Shown here: positions 1 to 7,573 of the stretch, one piece after another
How the letters are laid out: each line of letters begins with the position of its first letter
How positions within the stretch are numbered: the stretch's first letter is position 1
NCBI GenBank assembly: GCA_002373855.1
Contig: DFKO01000120.1
Location: 1 to 10,756 of the forward strand
Origin: Lachnospiraceae bacterium UBA3643
GTDB taxonomy: Bacteria > Bacillota > Clostridia > Lachnospirales > Lachnospiraceae
Direction of reading: 5' to 3'
DNA length: 10,756 nucleotides
Position numbers and translations under genes: made by a program
Notes under the pieces: generated by a model
Seen by the model: the letters and a program-made list of their open reading frames with translations, nothing else
Database searches by the model: none
What the model was told of the DNA's origin: nothing

Positions 1-605
1 ATGCATCACTCCTCCCCAAATACAGGGGAGCCGCACCTATCCAGTGGTCCATAATAGACGGAGAGCCTGAGACCGGCGTCACCATCATGAAGATGGATGA
101 AGGTCTTGATACCGGTGATATGGTGGCGGTGAGCCGTGTGAAGATTGAATCAAATGAGACAGGCGGCAGCCTCTTTGACAAGCTGGCTAAAGAAGGCGGT
201 GACCTGATGGTAAAGACCCTGCCACTCATTGAGCGGGGTGAAGTCACCTGTACAAAGCAAAATGATGAGGAGAGTACGTACGCAAAGATGCTCTCAAAGG
301 ATATGGGTCGTCTCGATTTTACAAAAACGGCGACGGAGCTGGAGCGCCTGATAAGAGGATGCAATCCATGGCCCGGTACATTTACTTCCTTAAACGGCAG
401 GAATCTCAAGATATGGGAAGCGGGAGTATCGGACAAAAAGGGTGCCCCCGGTGAGATCATAGATGTAAGTAAGGATACGTTTACCATAGGATGCAGTGAG
501 GGAGGTCTCGTTGTCAGATCCCTCCAGATAGAAGGCAAGAAGAGAATGCCTGCCCATGATTTCATGCTGGGAGTAAAGATTAATCTCGGAGACAAACTTG
601 GGTAA
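1..605 (+). CDS. fmt: Methionyl-tRNA formyltransferase, C-terminal two thirds (5' end cut by window)
   Basis: Fmt transfers a formyl group from 10-formyl-tetrahydrofolate to methionyl-tRNA(fMet) in the cytosol, making the initiator tRNA. The reading frame is open from the window edge: bases 1-2 are the end of a cut codon (probably the catalytic His of the family's NVHASLLP motif), followed by ASLLPKYRGAAPIQW, a family signature. MDEGLDTGDM follows at bases 87-122 and carries the conserved catalytic Asp region. From about base 320 comes the C-terminal OB-like tRNA-binding domain, with CNPWPGTF near bases 361-384 and the closing region near LQIEGKKRMPAHDF. About 200 codons are visible; the family is about 310-320 residues, so roughly the first 110 are missing upstream. 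The ATG at 87 is internal, not the start. The stop TAA at 603-605 overlaps rsmB by 8 bases, so the two are probably translationally coupled. Identification is very secure. Confidence 0.97.
   Translation, partial: ASLLPKYRGAAPIQWSIIDGEPETGVTIMKMDEGLDTGDMVAVSRVKIESNETGGSLFDKLAKEGGDLMVKTLPLIERGEVTCTKQNDEESTYAKMLSKDMGRLDFTKTATELERLIRGCNPWPGTFTSLNGRNLKIWEAGVSDKKGAPGEIIDVSKDTFTIGCSEGGLVVRSLQIEGKKRMPAHDFMLGVKINLGDKLG
588..592 (+). promoter_or_regulatory. Shine-Dalgarno supporting the TTG start of rsmB
   Basis: GGAGA lies 5 bases before TTG at 598, inside the 3' end of fmt. It decides the start: the next in-frame ATG is at codon 38, which would remove much of the NusB-like domain. The site sits within coding sequence, so its purine run alone is weak evidence; the loss of domain otherwise is the stronger argument. 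Confidence 0.65.
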
Positions 606-1989
606 TTATAAAAACTACAAAAAACAGAATACAAAGGCATCAGAGACGAGAAAGACAGTCCTTGAGCTCCTTCTGGAATGGGAAAAGGTGGGAGGACGGT
701 TTGACCTGATGCTAAAAGGAGTCCTGGATAAATATAATTATCTGGACAGCCGAGACAAGGCATTTATGTCAATGCTGGCCAGAGGATGCGTGGAGCGCAG
801 GATTACCTTAGATTACATTATCGATATGTATGCAGATACAAACGGTAAGGATATTAAGCCCGCTATCAGAAATATACTGAGGATGGGCTTATTTCAGGTT
901 TTCTATATGGAAGGTATAGCGGACCATGCAGCCTGCAGCGAGGCGGTACTCCTTACGCAGGAAAAGGGATTTAAAGGTCTCGCCCCTTTTGTAAACGGTG
1001 TGATGAGAGCAGTATTAAGAGACAGGGATAATATTAAATGGCCGTCTCTTAAAGATGATGATAAGAGTAAAAAGATATACTATTCCGTATATTACTCAAT
1101 GCCGATATGGATAGTCGGCATACTGATTAAGCAGTTTGGAGCTGCTGAGACAAAAGTGATCCTTGAGTCATTTTTGACAAGATCCGGACTGTCTGTCAGG
1201 GTCAATAATGTTTCTGACACCGAAACAGTCATAAAGGAATTAAAAGAGGCCGGGATTGATTATTCCGTATCGGAGTATCTCCCCTACATGATAAATGTGA
1301 GTGGTATCGAAGGTGTGAGCAGGTTACAGTCTTTTACGGACGGCAAAGTGACCATCCAGGATGTGAGCTCGGCACTCGTAGCGGAATTGTCCGGTATAAA
1401 AAAGGGTGACAGAGTCCTTGATATGTGCGCTGCGCCCGGAGGCAAGGCAACTCATTTTGCCTTAAAGGCAGGGGATGAGGGCCATGTGACGGCCTGCGAT
1501 ATCTCTGATGACAAGGTATGGCTCATAGAGGATAACATATCCAGAATGAATCTTAACAATATAAATGCTGTATTAAATGACGGCACGGTATTTAATAAGG
1601 ATTTTGAGGGAGCATTTGATGTGGTAGTCTGTGATGCCCCGTGCTCGGGCCTTGGTATCATGGGCAGAAAGCCCGATATCAGATATAATGCGTCTTTTGA
1701 AGGCATAAATGAGCTGGCAGGGCTCCAAAAGCAGATACTTGCAAATGCAGTCAGATATGTAAAAACCGGAGGCACCCTTATATTTTCCACATGTACCCTG
1801 ACAGATACGGAAAATATGGGAGGGAGAGAGTATATATTATCACAGCCGGGTATGAAGGCTGCCGCGTTTGAAAATATACCGGAGGCCTTAAAGGATGAGT
1901 CGTCGCTAAAGGACGGATACCTATTATTAAAACCGGGAATCCATAAATGCGACGGATTTTTTATCTCGAAATATACGAAGGGAGATTAA
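598..1989 (+). CDS. rsmB: 16S rRNA (cytosine-C5) methyltransferase RsmB (Sun/Fmu)
   Basis: RsmB uses S-adenosylmethionine to methylate C5 of cytosine 967 (E. coli numbering) in 16S rRNA. The 463-residue product has the full two-part architecture: an N-terminal NusB-like RNA-binding domain (about residues 15-145, with SRDKAF and ITLDYI) and a C-terminal Rossmann methyltransferase domain. Visible motifs are the SAM-binding LDMCAAPGGKA (residues 274-284), the motif IV PCSG with Cys349, and the motif VI FSTCTL with Cys399. By family knowledge the motif VI Cys is the nucleophile and the motif IV Cys assists product release. Length is normal. The start is TTG at 598, overlapping fmt by 8 bases, with GGAGA 5 bases upstream; no ATG exists before codon 38. 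The usual SHPEW-like segment reads YYSMPIW (residues 165-171), a variation I do not think affects the call. It is followed after 6 bases by rlmN. Confidence 0.96.
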   Translation: MGNYKNYKKQNTKASETRKTVLELLLEWEKVGGRFDLMLKGVLDKYNYLDSRDKAFMSMLARGCVERRITLDYIIDMYADTNGKDIKPAIRNILRMGLFQVFYMEGIADHAACSEAVLLTQEKGFKGLAPFVNGVMRAVLRDRDNIKWPSLKDDDKSKKIYYSVYYSMPIWIVGILIKQFGAAETKVILESFLTRSGLSVRVNNVSDTETVIKELKEAGIDYSVSEYLPYMINVSGIEGVSRLQSFTDGKVTIQDVSSALVAELSGIKKGDRVLDMCAAPGGKATHFALKAGDEGHVTACDISDDKVWLIEDNISRMNLNNINAVLNDGTVFNKDFEGAFDVVVCDAPCSGLGIMGRKPDIRYNASFEGINELAGLQKQILANAVRYVKTGGTLIFSTCTLTDTENMGGREYILSQPGMKAAAFENIPEALKDESSLKDGYLLLKPGIHKCDGFFISKYTKGD

Positions 1990-1998
1990 TGATATATG
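1978..1998 (+). promoter_or_regulatory. rlmN translation start region with an out-of-frame ATG ahead of it
   Basis: AAGGGAG at 1978-1984 is the Shine-Dalgarno. Two ATGs follow: 1989-1991, which shares its A with the rsmB stop (TAATG), and 1996-1998, the rlmN start. The first is out of frame with rlmN and reads only five codons to TGA at 2004-2006. Spacing is 4 bases to the first ATG and 11 to the second, so neither is ideal. The in-frame TGA at 1990-1992 excludes any earlier rlmN start. Confidence 0.6.
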
Positions 1999-3021
1999 AA
2001 AATTGATATAATGTCCCTTGATTTAAGTGAACTGACAGAATTTATGACATCCATCGGGGAGAAGGCCTTCAGGGCAAAACAGCTCTATGACTGGATGCAT
2101 GTAAAGCATGTACCTTTAAGTGAGATGAGCAATATCTCAGATAAGTTAAAAGGTATCCTTGATGAAAAATGCTATTTTGCCACTCCCGAGGAGATCAAGG
2201 TCCAGGAGTCACGGATAGACGGGACCAGAAAGTATTTATTTAAGTTTGCCGACGGCAACATGGTGGAGACCGTCTGGATGAAATATCACCATGGCAACAG
2301 CGTATGTATATCGTCCCAGGTAGGGTGCCGTATGGGATGTTCATTCTGCGCATCCACTTTGGACGGACTCGAGAGAAACCTGACGGCGTCTGAGATGCTG
2401 GGCCAGATATATAAGGTATCAAATCTGACAGGTGAGAGGGTATCCAATATTGTGGTCATGGGAAGCGGTGAGCCGATGGATAACTATGACAATGTTGTCA
2501 GGTTCGTAAGGCTTGTATCGGATCCTGGCGGCTTAAACATCAGTCAGCGCAATATCACAGTATCCACATGCGGCTTGGTGCCCATGATGAAAAAGCTGGC
2601 AGATGAAAAACTCCAGATAACACTGGCCCTGTCACTCCATGCGGTTACCGATGAAAAGCGCCGGGAGATCATGCCCATAGCTAAATCATATACGATATCG
2701 CAGCTGATGGATGCCTGCTCATATTACTTTGACAGGACAGGCAGGCGCATTACATTTGAATATTCACTGATAAGGGGCGTAAACGATACGGAACCTGACG
2801 CAGAGGGACTGATAAAGCTGGCCGGGGGAGTCGGAGCCCATGTAAACCTGATTCCGGTCAATCCCGTGACGGAGAGAGGCTATAAGGAGTCTACCAGAGA
2901 GGCGGTTATGGCCTTTAAAAATAAACTTGAAAAAAAACGAATAAATGTTACCATTAGGAGAGAAATGGGTCGTGATATAGACGGCGCATGTGGTCAATTA
3001 AGAAGAAGGTATATCGATTAA
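1996..3021 (+). CDS. rlmN: Dual-specificity 23S rRNA A2503 / tRNA A37 C2-methyltransferase RlmN (radical SAM)
   Basis: RlmN methylates C2 of adenosine 2503 in 23S rRNA and, in bacteria studied, of adenosine 37 in a subset of tRNAs. It uses two SAM molecules and a [4Fe-4S] cluster, and acts in the cytosol. The 341-residue protein is full length. Cluster ligands are Cys111, Cys115 and Cys118 (CxxxCxxC in VGCRMGCSFCAS). The two mechanistic cysteines are present: Cys104 in VCISSQ, equivalent to E. coli Cys118, and Cys332 in ACGQLR, equivalent to the methyl-carrying Cys355. The SAM-binding GSGEPMDNYDN follows at about residues 155-165. The N-terminus (MKIDIMSLDLSELTEF, then GEKAFRAKQ) matches family starts, which supports ATG 1996. 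Cfr, the C8-methylating relative giving antibiotic resistance, was considered; the location in the housekeeping fmt-rsmB cluster and the RlmN-like N-terminus favour RlmN. stp begins 6 bases after the stop. Confidence 0.96.
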   Translation: MKIDIMSLDLSELTEFMTSIGEKAFRAKQLYDWMHVKHVPLSEMSNISDKLKGILDEKCYFATPEEIKVQESRIDGTRKYLFKFADGNMVETVWMKYHHGNSVCISSQVGCRMGCSFCASTLDGLERNLTASEMLGQIYKVSNLTGERVSNIVVMGSGEPMDNYDNVVRFVRLVSDPGGLNISQRNITVSTCGLVPMMKKLADEKLQITLALSLHAVTDEKRREIMPIAKSYTISQLMDACSYYFDRTGRRITFEYSLIRGVNDTEPDAEGLIKLAGGVGAHVNLIPVNPVTERGYKESTREAVMAFKNKLEKKRINVTIRREMGRDIDGACGQLRRRYID

Positions 3022-3027
3022 ACAATT

Positions 3028-3774
3028 ATGTCCGTTCGTTCATGTTGTCTCACTGATATAGGCAGACAGCGACAAATGAATCAGGATTATGTTTTCTGTT
3101 CGGAAATGCCGGTAGGGGCGTTGCCGAATCTTTTTATGGTTGCAGACGGTATGGGTGGTTACAAGGCCGGAGAGTATGCATCAAAGAGTACTGTGGAGAT
3201 CATAGTATCCGAGATAATGCGCTCAAAGGAGACGAGACCTATCCGGCTGCTTTCTGATGCCATAGAGACAGCCAATACAAAAATCAGGGAAAAATCATTT
3301 TCGGATGATAATTACAAGGGTATGGGTACGACACTGGTCAGTGCGTCGTTTGACGGACATGAACTCCTCGTATCCAATATAGGCGACAGCCGTCTCTATG
3401 TGATAGGAGATGAGATGCGCCAGATCACTACCGACCATTCTCTCGTGGAGGAGATGATCAGGATGGGCGGACTCGATCGCGCAAAGGCCAGGAGCCATCC
3501 GGATAAAAATATCATCACCAGAGCGGTAGGTGTAGTTGAAAATGTAGACATAGATTTCTTTGAAGTGGATGACATCAGGGATGGTGACATCGCACTCCTT
3601 TGTTCTGACGGGCTGACAAATATGCTCGATGATAAAGATATTGAGACGATCGTAAAGGGACCGGGAGACCTGCAGTACAAGGCAAGACGTCTTGTGGACG
3701 GAGCCAACCAGAAGGGCGGCAAGGATAATATATCCGTATTGCTTTTACAGGTCTTTACAGAGGATACCGTATAG
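3028..3774 (+). CDS. stp: PP2C-family serine/threonine phosphatase (Stp/PrpC)
   Basis: This cytosolic metal-dependent phosphatase removes phosphate from Ser/Thr residues of the PASTA kinase and its targets. The 248-residue product has the PP2C core with metal-binding aspartates in their normal places: Asp20 in MNQD, Asp40 in ADGMGG, Asp194 in CSDGLTN and Asp233 in GGKDNIS. GDSRLY at 119-124 is another signature. NQD replaces the more common NED, a conservative change. ATG 3028 is the only plausible start: the preceding in-frame codons are ATT and ACA, then the rlmN stop. The nearest purine-rich site (AGAAGAAGG, 3001-3009) is 18 bases away, too far to be efficient, so translation may rely on coupling to rlmN. 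The next gene encodes the cognate kinase, the standard kinase/phosphatase pair of Gram-positive bacteria. Confidence 0.95.
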   Translation: MSVRSCCLTDIGRQRQMNQDYVFCSEMPVGALPNLFMVADGMGGYKAGEYASKSTVEIIVSEIMRSKETRPIRLLSDAIETANTKIREKSFSDDNYKGMGTTLVSASFDGHELLVSNIGDSRLYVIGDEMRQITTDHSLVEEMIRMGGLDRAKARSHPDKNIITRAVGVVENVDIDFFEVDDIRDGDIALLCSDGLTNMLDDKDIETIVKGPGDLQYKARRLVDGANQKGGKDNISVLLLQVFTEDTV

Positions 3775-3778
3775 GGAG
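3773..3778 (+). promoter_or_regulatory. Shine-Dalgarno fixing the prkC start at 3785
   Basis: AGGGAG overlaps the stp stop codon and stands 6 bases before ATG 3785. An in-frame ATG at 3692 inside stp would add 31 residues unrelated to kinases; this site and the family N-terminus (MLIAERYEI) argue for 3785. A second ATG at 3800 is possible but less well placed. Confidence 0.8.
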
Positions 3779-3784
3779 TTTTTT

Positions 3785-5986
3785 ATGATAAAGGTAGGAA
3801 TGCTGATAGCCGAGCGCTACGAGATAATTGAAAAGATTGGTACCGGCGGAATGAGCGATGTGTATCGTGCAAAGGATCACAAGCTCAACCGTTTTGTTGC
3901 CGTGAAGGTGCTGAAGCAGGAGTTCTCAGAGAACAGTGATTTCGTATCAAAGTTCAGAGTTGAGGCCCAGGCGGCAGCAGGTCTCATGCACCCGAATATC
4001 GTAAATGTATATGATGTAGGTGAGGAGTCGGGCTTTCATTATATAGTAATGGAGCTTGTCGAGGGTATTACGTTAAAGAAGTATATCGAGAAAAAGGCAA
4101 GACTCTCTGTTAAGGAAGCCGTAAGTATCGCTATCCAGGTAGCAATGGGTATCGAGGCGGCTCACAACAATCATATCATTCACAGGGATATCAAGCCCCA
4201 GAATATCATCATCAGTAAAGAGGGCAAGGTAAAGGTAACGGACTTTGGTATAGCCAAGGCTGCAACCAGCAATACCATCACATCAAATGTAATGGGAAGT
4301 GTACACTATACATCACCTGAGCAGGTGAGAGGCGGATTCTCCGATGAAAAGAGTGATATCTATTCACTGGGTATCACACTCTTTGAGATGCTCACGGGCA
4401 GAGTGCCGTTTAACGGCGAGACTACAGTTGCGGTAGCCATAAAGCATATTCAGGAGCCCATGCCTTCTCCCAGGGAATTTGTACCTGAGATACCCATCAG
4501 TGTGGAGCAGATAGTACTAAAGGCTACCCAGAAAAGTCCTGACAGACGATATCAGAACGCACCGGACATGATCGAGGATCTGAAGAAATCCCTCATCAGC
4601 CCTGACGAAAACTTTGTGCGTATCGAGGATAATACGGTATCCGGCGTGACCAAGGATATCACCAAAGAGGAATTAAGCGCCATAAAGGAACAGACAAGGC
4701 GCAGAGAAAACTTTGATGCCCAGATGGGAGATACGGATCCCAGAAAGTCCATGGCCAAGGCCAAGGCACTGGCAAGCGAGATCCCCTACGAGGGAGGAGA
4801 AGAGTACCAGGAATATATTGAGGATGAAAACGGCAATCTCATACCCATAGATCAGGCAGGCTATATTGAGCCCGAGCCTTATGTAGTGAAAAAGACAAGG
4901 ACAGAGGAGCCCACGCCTAAAAAATCAGGCAGCAAGAGCTCGTCAGGCAGGAGTGGCAAGTCAGGCAAAAGCTCCCAGACATCCGGCTCTAATAAGAAAA
5001 AGCCGGGAAAAGGCGAGGAAGACTTTAATCCGAAAGCGGAACTCCTCACTACCATACTTATCGTGGCAGCAGTCATCATTATCGGATGTGTATTTTTATA
5101 TGTCGTGGCGAGTGCTCTCGGCATCACAAACATATTCTCATCAGGAAACGGTGAGGTAGTGGAGATAGGAGCAGGGGATACCGCGGGAGTTCCCACAGAT
5201 CCAAACGGAGCGGTCAGCACAGATACTGTGGCAGCTGCAGCAGGAACGGAAGGCAGCGGAGATCAGAGCGTGGAAGCAGCCACCGTGCCTACCGTAACGG
5301 GACTCACAAAAGCAGAGGCTACAGCTACACTTGAGGGAGACGGCTATGTCGTATCCGTGATATCAGCAAACTCTGATTCTGTAGCTAAAAACAATGTCAT
5401 ATCCCAGTCACCTGAAGCAGGTCAGCCTGCAGAGAGAGGATCGACAGTTACCATCACGGTATCATTAGGATCCGAACTTGTATCCGTGACTGTACCTGAT
5501 GTAATAGGCAAATCCCACGAGGAAGCCCTCGCCATACTTGTAGAGGCAGGACTCGATGTAAACTTTACGACTGATGAATATTCACCTACAGTGCCTGTAG
5601 GCATGGTATGCTATCAGAGCTACTCTTCGGGAATCACAGTCAGCTCCGGTACTACGATTGAACTGCGTACCAGCAAGGGCGTGGAACCGGCATATTACAA
5701 CTGCAATGTATCAGTATCGGCTCCTTCCGATTATGCAGGCGGCGATGCAGTAGTGACCTTAAAGGGTTCTGACGGATCCCAGTTGTTCCAGACGACTACC
5801 AGTACATTCCCTGTGGCAATCAATGTCAGCAATATCTACAGCATTGCGTCAGGCGAATATACCATTACATATAATGTGAGCAAACCTACGGAAGTCACAG
5901 ATGCCGAGGGCAACGTGACCGTCCAGGATGTGATAGAGACCAAGACTGCCGGACCTACGACAGTGACCTTTACAAAGGTACCGTAA
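3785..5986 (+). CDS. prkC: Transmembrane Ser/Thr protein kinase with PASTA repeats (PrkC/Stk type)
   Basis: PrkC-type kinases sense muropeptides or lipid II through extracellular PASTA repeats and phosphorylate cytosolic proteins of cell wall synthesis, division and translation. The 733-residue product begins with a Hanks-type kinase domain (about 10-270): glycine loop IGTGGMSDV (18-26), ATP lysine Lys41, helix-C Glu60, catalytic HRDIKPQN (133-140, Asp135), DFG (153-155), a Thr/Ser-rich activation segment (161-168) and SPE (177-179). A juxtamembrane linker of about 150 residues follows, acidic then Ser/Lys/Gly rich (379-410). One transmembrane helix spans about 420-446. Outside are two PASTA repeats (about 500-563 and 567-632), fewer than the three of B. 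subtilis PrkC, then a roughly 100-residue Thr/Val-rich region (634-733) that looks like a beta-sandwich and replaces further PASTA units. It is coupled upstream to stp and abuts rsgA directly. Confidence 0.96.
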   Translation: MIKVGMLIAERYEIIEKIGTGGMSDVYRAKDHKLNRFVAVKVLKQEFSENSDFVSKFRVEAQAAAGLMHPNIVNVYDVGEESGFHYIVMELVEGITLKKYIEKKARLSVKEAVSIAIQVAMGIEAAHNNHIIHRDIKPQNIIISKEGKVKVTDFGIAKAATSNTITSNVMGSVHYTSPEQVRGGFSDEKSDIYSLGITLFEMLTGRVPFNGETTVAVAIKHIQEPMPSPREFVPEIPISVEQIVLKATQKSPDRRYQNAPDMIEDLKKSLISPDENFVRIEDNTVSGVTKDITKEELSAIKEQTRRRENFDAQMGDTDPRKSMAKAKALASEIPYEGGEEYQEYIEDENGNLIPIDQAGYIEPEPYVVKKTRTEEPTPKKSGSKSSSGRSGKSGKSSQTSGSNKKKPGKGEEDFNPKAELLTTILIVAAVIIIGCVFLYVVASALGITNIFSSGNGEVVEIGAGDTAGVPTDPNGAVSTDTVAAAAGTEGSGDQSVEAATVPTVTGLTKAEATATLEGDGYVVSVISANSDSVAKNNVISQSPEAGQPAERGSTVTITVSLGSELVSVTVPDVIGKSHEEALAILVEAGLDVNFTTDEYSPTVPVGMVCYQSYSSGITVSSGTTIELRTSKGVEPAYYNCNVSVSAPSDYAGGDAVVTLKGSDGSQLFQTTTSTFPVAINVSNIYSIASGEYTITYNVSKPTEVTDAEGNVTVQDVIETKTAGPTTVTFTKVP
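5966..5979 (+). promoter_or_regulatory. Short hairpin covering the rsgA Shine-Dalgarno
   Basis: ACCTT (5966-5970) and AAGGT (5975-5979) are perfect inverted repeats around TACA. The right arm contains most of the AAAGG that serves rsgA 8 bases before its ATG. The stem is only 5 base pairs and lies in prkC coding sequence, so it would be opened by ribosomes finishing prkC. A role in coupling is possible but unproved. Confidence 0.3.
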
Positions 5987-6883
5987 ATGACAGGCAGGAT
6001 AGTTAAAGGAATCGCAGGATTTTATTACATAGATGTACCGGGAGAGGGCATCATCGAATGCCATGCAAAGGGCACGCTCCGCCGTGACAGGTATAAAAGA
6101 CCCCTCGTCGGAGATATGGTGGACCTAGAGTATGTGGACCGGGAAGCAATGACCGGCAGCATGACTGCCATCTATGACAGAAAGAGCGAGCTCATCCGTC
6201 CCGAGATAGCAAATGTGGATCAGGTTCTCATCGTGATGGCGTATGAAAAACCGGCTCCAAATCTCCAGCTCCTCGACAGGTTTTTAATATGTCTTGAAAA
6301 ACAAAATGCAGACTGTATAATCTGCTTTAACAAATCGGATAAAGCCGATGACGAAAAGATAGACAGGATAGCATCTGATTACAGGGACTGCGGATTTCCG
6401 GTTCTCTCCATATCAGCAAAAGCAGATGATGATATGGAAGAGCTTAAAAAGCTCCTTGAGGGAAAGATGACGGCGCTGGCCGGACCAAGCGGAGTAGGCA
6501 AGTCGACTATCATCAACAGGCTCTGTGAGAAATATATCATGGAGACAGGCAGGGTAAGCGAAAAGACCGCAAGAGGAAAGCATACCACCAGGCATTCGGA
6601 GATATTCAGATTAAGAGATCTTAAAGATACATACATAGCCGATACTCCGGGATTTACGGCTCTTGAGCTTATGGAGGATATCGACAGCACCAGTATCAAG
6701 GCGTATTACAGGGAGTTTTTCCCTTATGAGGGCATGTGCAGATTTGATCCGTGCTCCCATACCCATGAGCCGGGATGTGCGGTCAAGCAGGCTCTTGCAG
6801 ACGGCTATATAGGACGGTTACGATACGATAATTATCATGCGCTCTATACAGAGCAGAGAGATAAAGAAAAAAATAAGTACTGA
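5987..6883 (+). CDS. rsgA: Small ribosomal subunit biogenesis GTPase RsgA (YloQ/CpgA)
   Basis: RsgA is a circularly permuted GTPase that binds late 30S assembly intermediates and tests maturation of the decoding region. The 298-residue product shows an N-terminal OB fold (about 1-65, including RPLVGDMVDLEYVD). The G motifs follow in permuted order: G4 NKSD (115-118), G5 SAK (143-145), G1 GPSGVGKS (166-173), a switch I segment ARGKHTTRH (195-203) and G3 DTPG (219-222). The C-terminal zinc site is Cys251, Cys256, His258 and Cys264 in CRFDPCSHTHEPGC. All expected elements are present and the length is normal. ATG 5987 directly follows the prkC stop with no gap. In B. subtilis the homologue is a reported PrkC substrate, so the adjacency fits a kinase/target pairing; that this holds here is inference. 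Confidence 0.97.
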   Translation: MTGRIVKGIAGFYYIDVPGEGIIECHAKGTLRRDRYKRPLVGDMVDLEYVDREAMTGSMTAIYDRKSELIRPEIANVDQVLIVMAYEKPAPNLQLLDRFLICLEKQNADCIICFNKSDKADDEKIDRIASDYRDCGFPVLSISAKADDDMEELKKLLEGKMTALAGPSGVGKSTIINRLCEKYIMETGRVSEKTARGKHTTRHSEIFRLRDLKDTYIADTPGFTALELMEDIDSTSIKAYYREFFPYEGMCRFDPCSHTHEPGCAVKQALADGYIGRLRYDNYHALYTEQRDKEKNKY

Positions 6884-6895
6884 CAGGCTGGGATC

Positions 6896-7555
6896 ATGAA
6901 TTATTTATCACCTTCAATTTTATCGGCAGATTTCATGCATCTGCAAAAAGACATAGATGAGACTGTTTCGGCAGGCTGTGACTGGCTCCATATCGATGTG
7001 ATGGATGGAGTGTTTGTACCATCCATATCATACGGAATGCCGATATTAAAGCAGATCAATGAGCATACGGATACATTTCTCGATGTGCATCTCATGATCA
7101 CGGAGCCCGGCAGGTATGTGCAGGAATTTATAGATATAGGAGCGGACCTGATAACGGTTCATTTTGAGGCTTCTCATAATATTAAAAATGCCATTCACCA
7201 GATCACGAGTGAGGGAGCGAGAGCAGGCCTGGCAATCAACCCGGAGACATCGGTAGAGGCAGTGTTTCCGTATCTTAAAGTTATAGATATGCTCCTTATC
7301 ATGACTGTACGTCCGGGATTCGGAGGCCAGAAGTACCTTGATGCATGTACATCAAAGATAAAAAAGGCAGCCGATTATATTAGAGAAAACAATTTAAAGA
7401 CAAAGCTGGAAGTAGACGGGGGAATCAATTTTGATAATCTGCCCATGGTGCTGGATGCCGGAGCCAATGTGATAGTGGCCGGTTCATCAATATTCAGGGG
7501 AGATATCGCAGGCAACACTAAACGTATGCTGGATATTATGAGAAATCACTCATAA
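6896..7555 (+). CDS. rpe: Ribulose-phosphate 3-epimerase
   Basis: Rpe interconverts D-ribulose 5-phosphate and D-xylulose 5-phosphate in the pentose phosphate pathway, in the cytosol. The 219-residue protein is a complete (beta/alpha)8 barrel. Visible family features are LSPSILSADF (residues 4-13), metal ligands His32 and Asp34 in LHIDVMDG, His65 in DVHLMI, the PGFGGQK phosphate-region loop (140-146), the catalytic/metal Asp174 in EVDGGI and the final phosphate-binding AGSSIF (195-200). The loop reads MTVRPGFGGQ; many bacterial enzymes have Asn where Arg139 stands, and this position is variable in the family (Glu in the human enzyme, from memory). The start has only a weak Shine-Dalgarno (AGG at 6885-6887 or GGGA at 6890-6893), 12 bases after the rsgA stop. 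rsgA-rpe adjacency is normal in Firmicutes; the usual next gene thiN is not here. Confidence 0.96.
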   Translation: MNYLSPSILSADFMHLQKDIDETVSAGCDWLHIDVMDGVFVPSISYGMPILKQINEHTDTFLDVHLMITEPGRYVQEFIDIGADLITVHFEASHNIKNAIHQITSEGARAGLAINPETSVEAVFPYLKVIDMLLIMTVRPGFGGQKYLDACTSKIKKAADYIRENNLKTKLEVDGGINFDNLPMVLDAGANVIVAGSSIFRGDIAGNTKRMLDIMRNHS

Positions 7556-7573
7556 TCTTTAAAGGATTATTCG
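7552..7573 (+). promoter_or_regulatory. rpe/HD-GYP junction: AT-rich inverted repeat over the Shine-Dalgarno
   Basis: The Shine-Dalgarno AAAGGA (7561-7566) stands 7 bases before ATG 7574. ATAATC (7552-7557) and GATTAT (7565-7570) are perfect inverted repeats around a 7-base loop, so the site would be partly in loop and partly in stem. The stem is mostly A/T and begins in the rpe stop codon. It is weak and may have no function. Confidence 0.35.

Noticed and set aside
2729..2757. Possible promoter inside rlmN: TTGACA at 2729-2734 with TACATT 16 bases later
   Set aside because: The -35 is perfect but the -10 matches only four of six positions, and such matches are expected by chance in coding DNA; it lies 270 bases before stp with no other support.
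1996..3021. Cfr-type antibiotic resistance methyltransferase instead of RlmN
   Set aside because: Housekeeping cluster position and RlmN-like N-terminal region fit RlmN; nothing indicates a mobile context.
3396..3722. 108-codon antisense frame opposite stp
   Set aside because: Ser/Ile-rich shadow of a gene with all PP2C metal aspartates; no ribosome site or domain seen.
3692..3784. Upstream in-frame extension of prkC starting inside stp
   Set aside because: The extra 31 residues are stp read in another frame and match no kinase N-terminus; AGGGAG 6 bases before ATG 3785 gives a clear start.
4879..5220. 113-codon antisense frame opposite the prkC linker and membrane helix
   Set aside because: It arises from the biased Ser/Lys/Gly linker and hydrophobic helix of prkC; there is no independent support.
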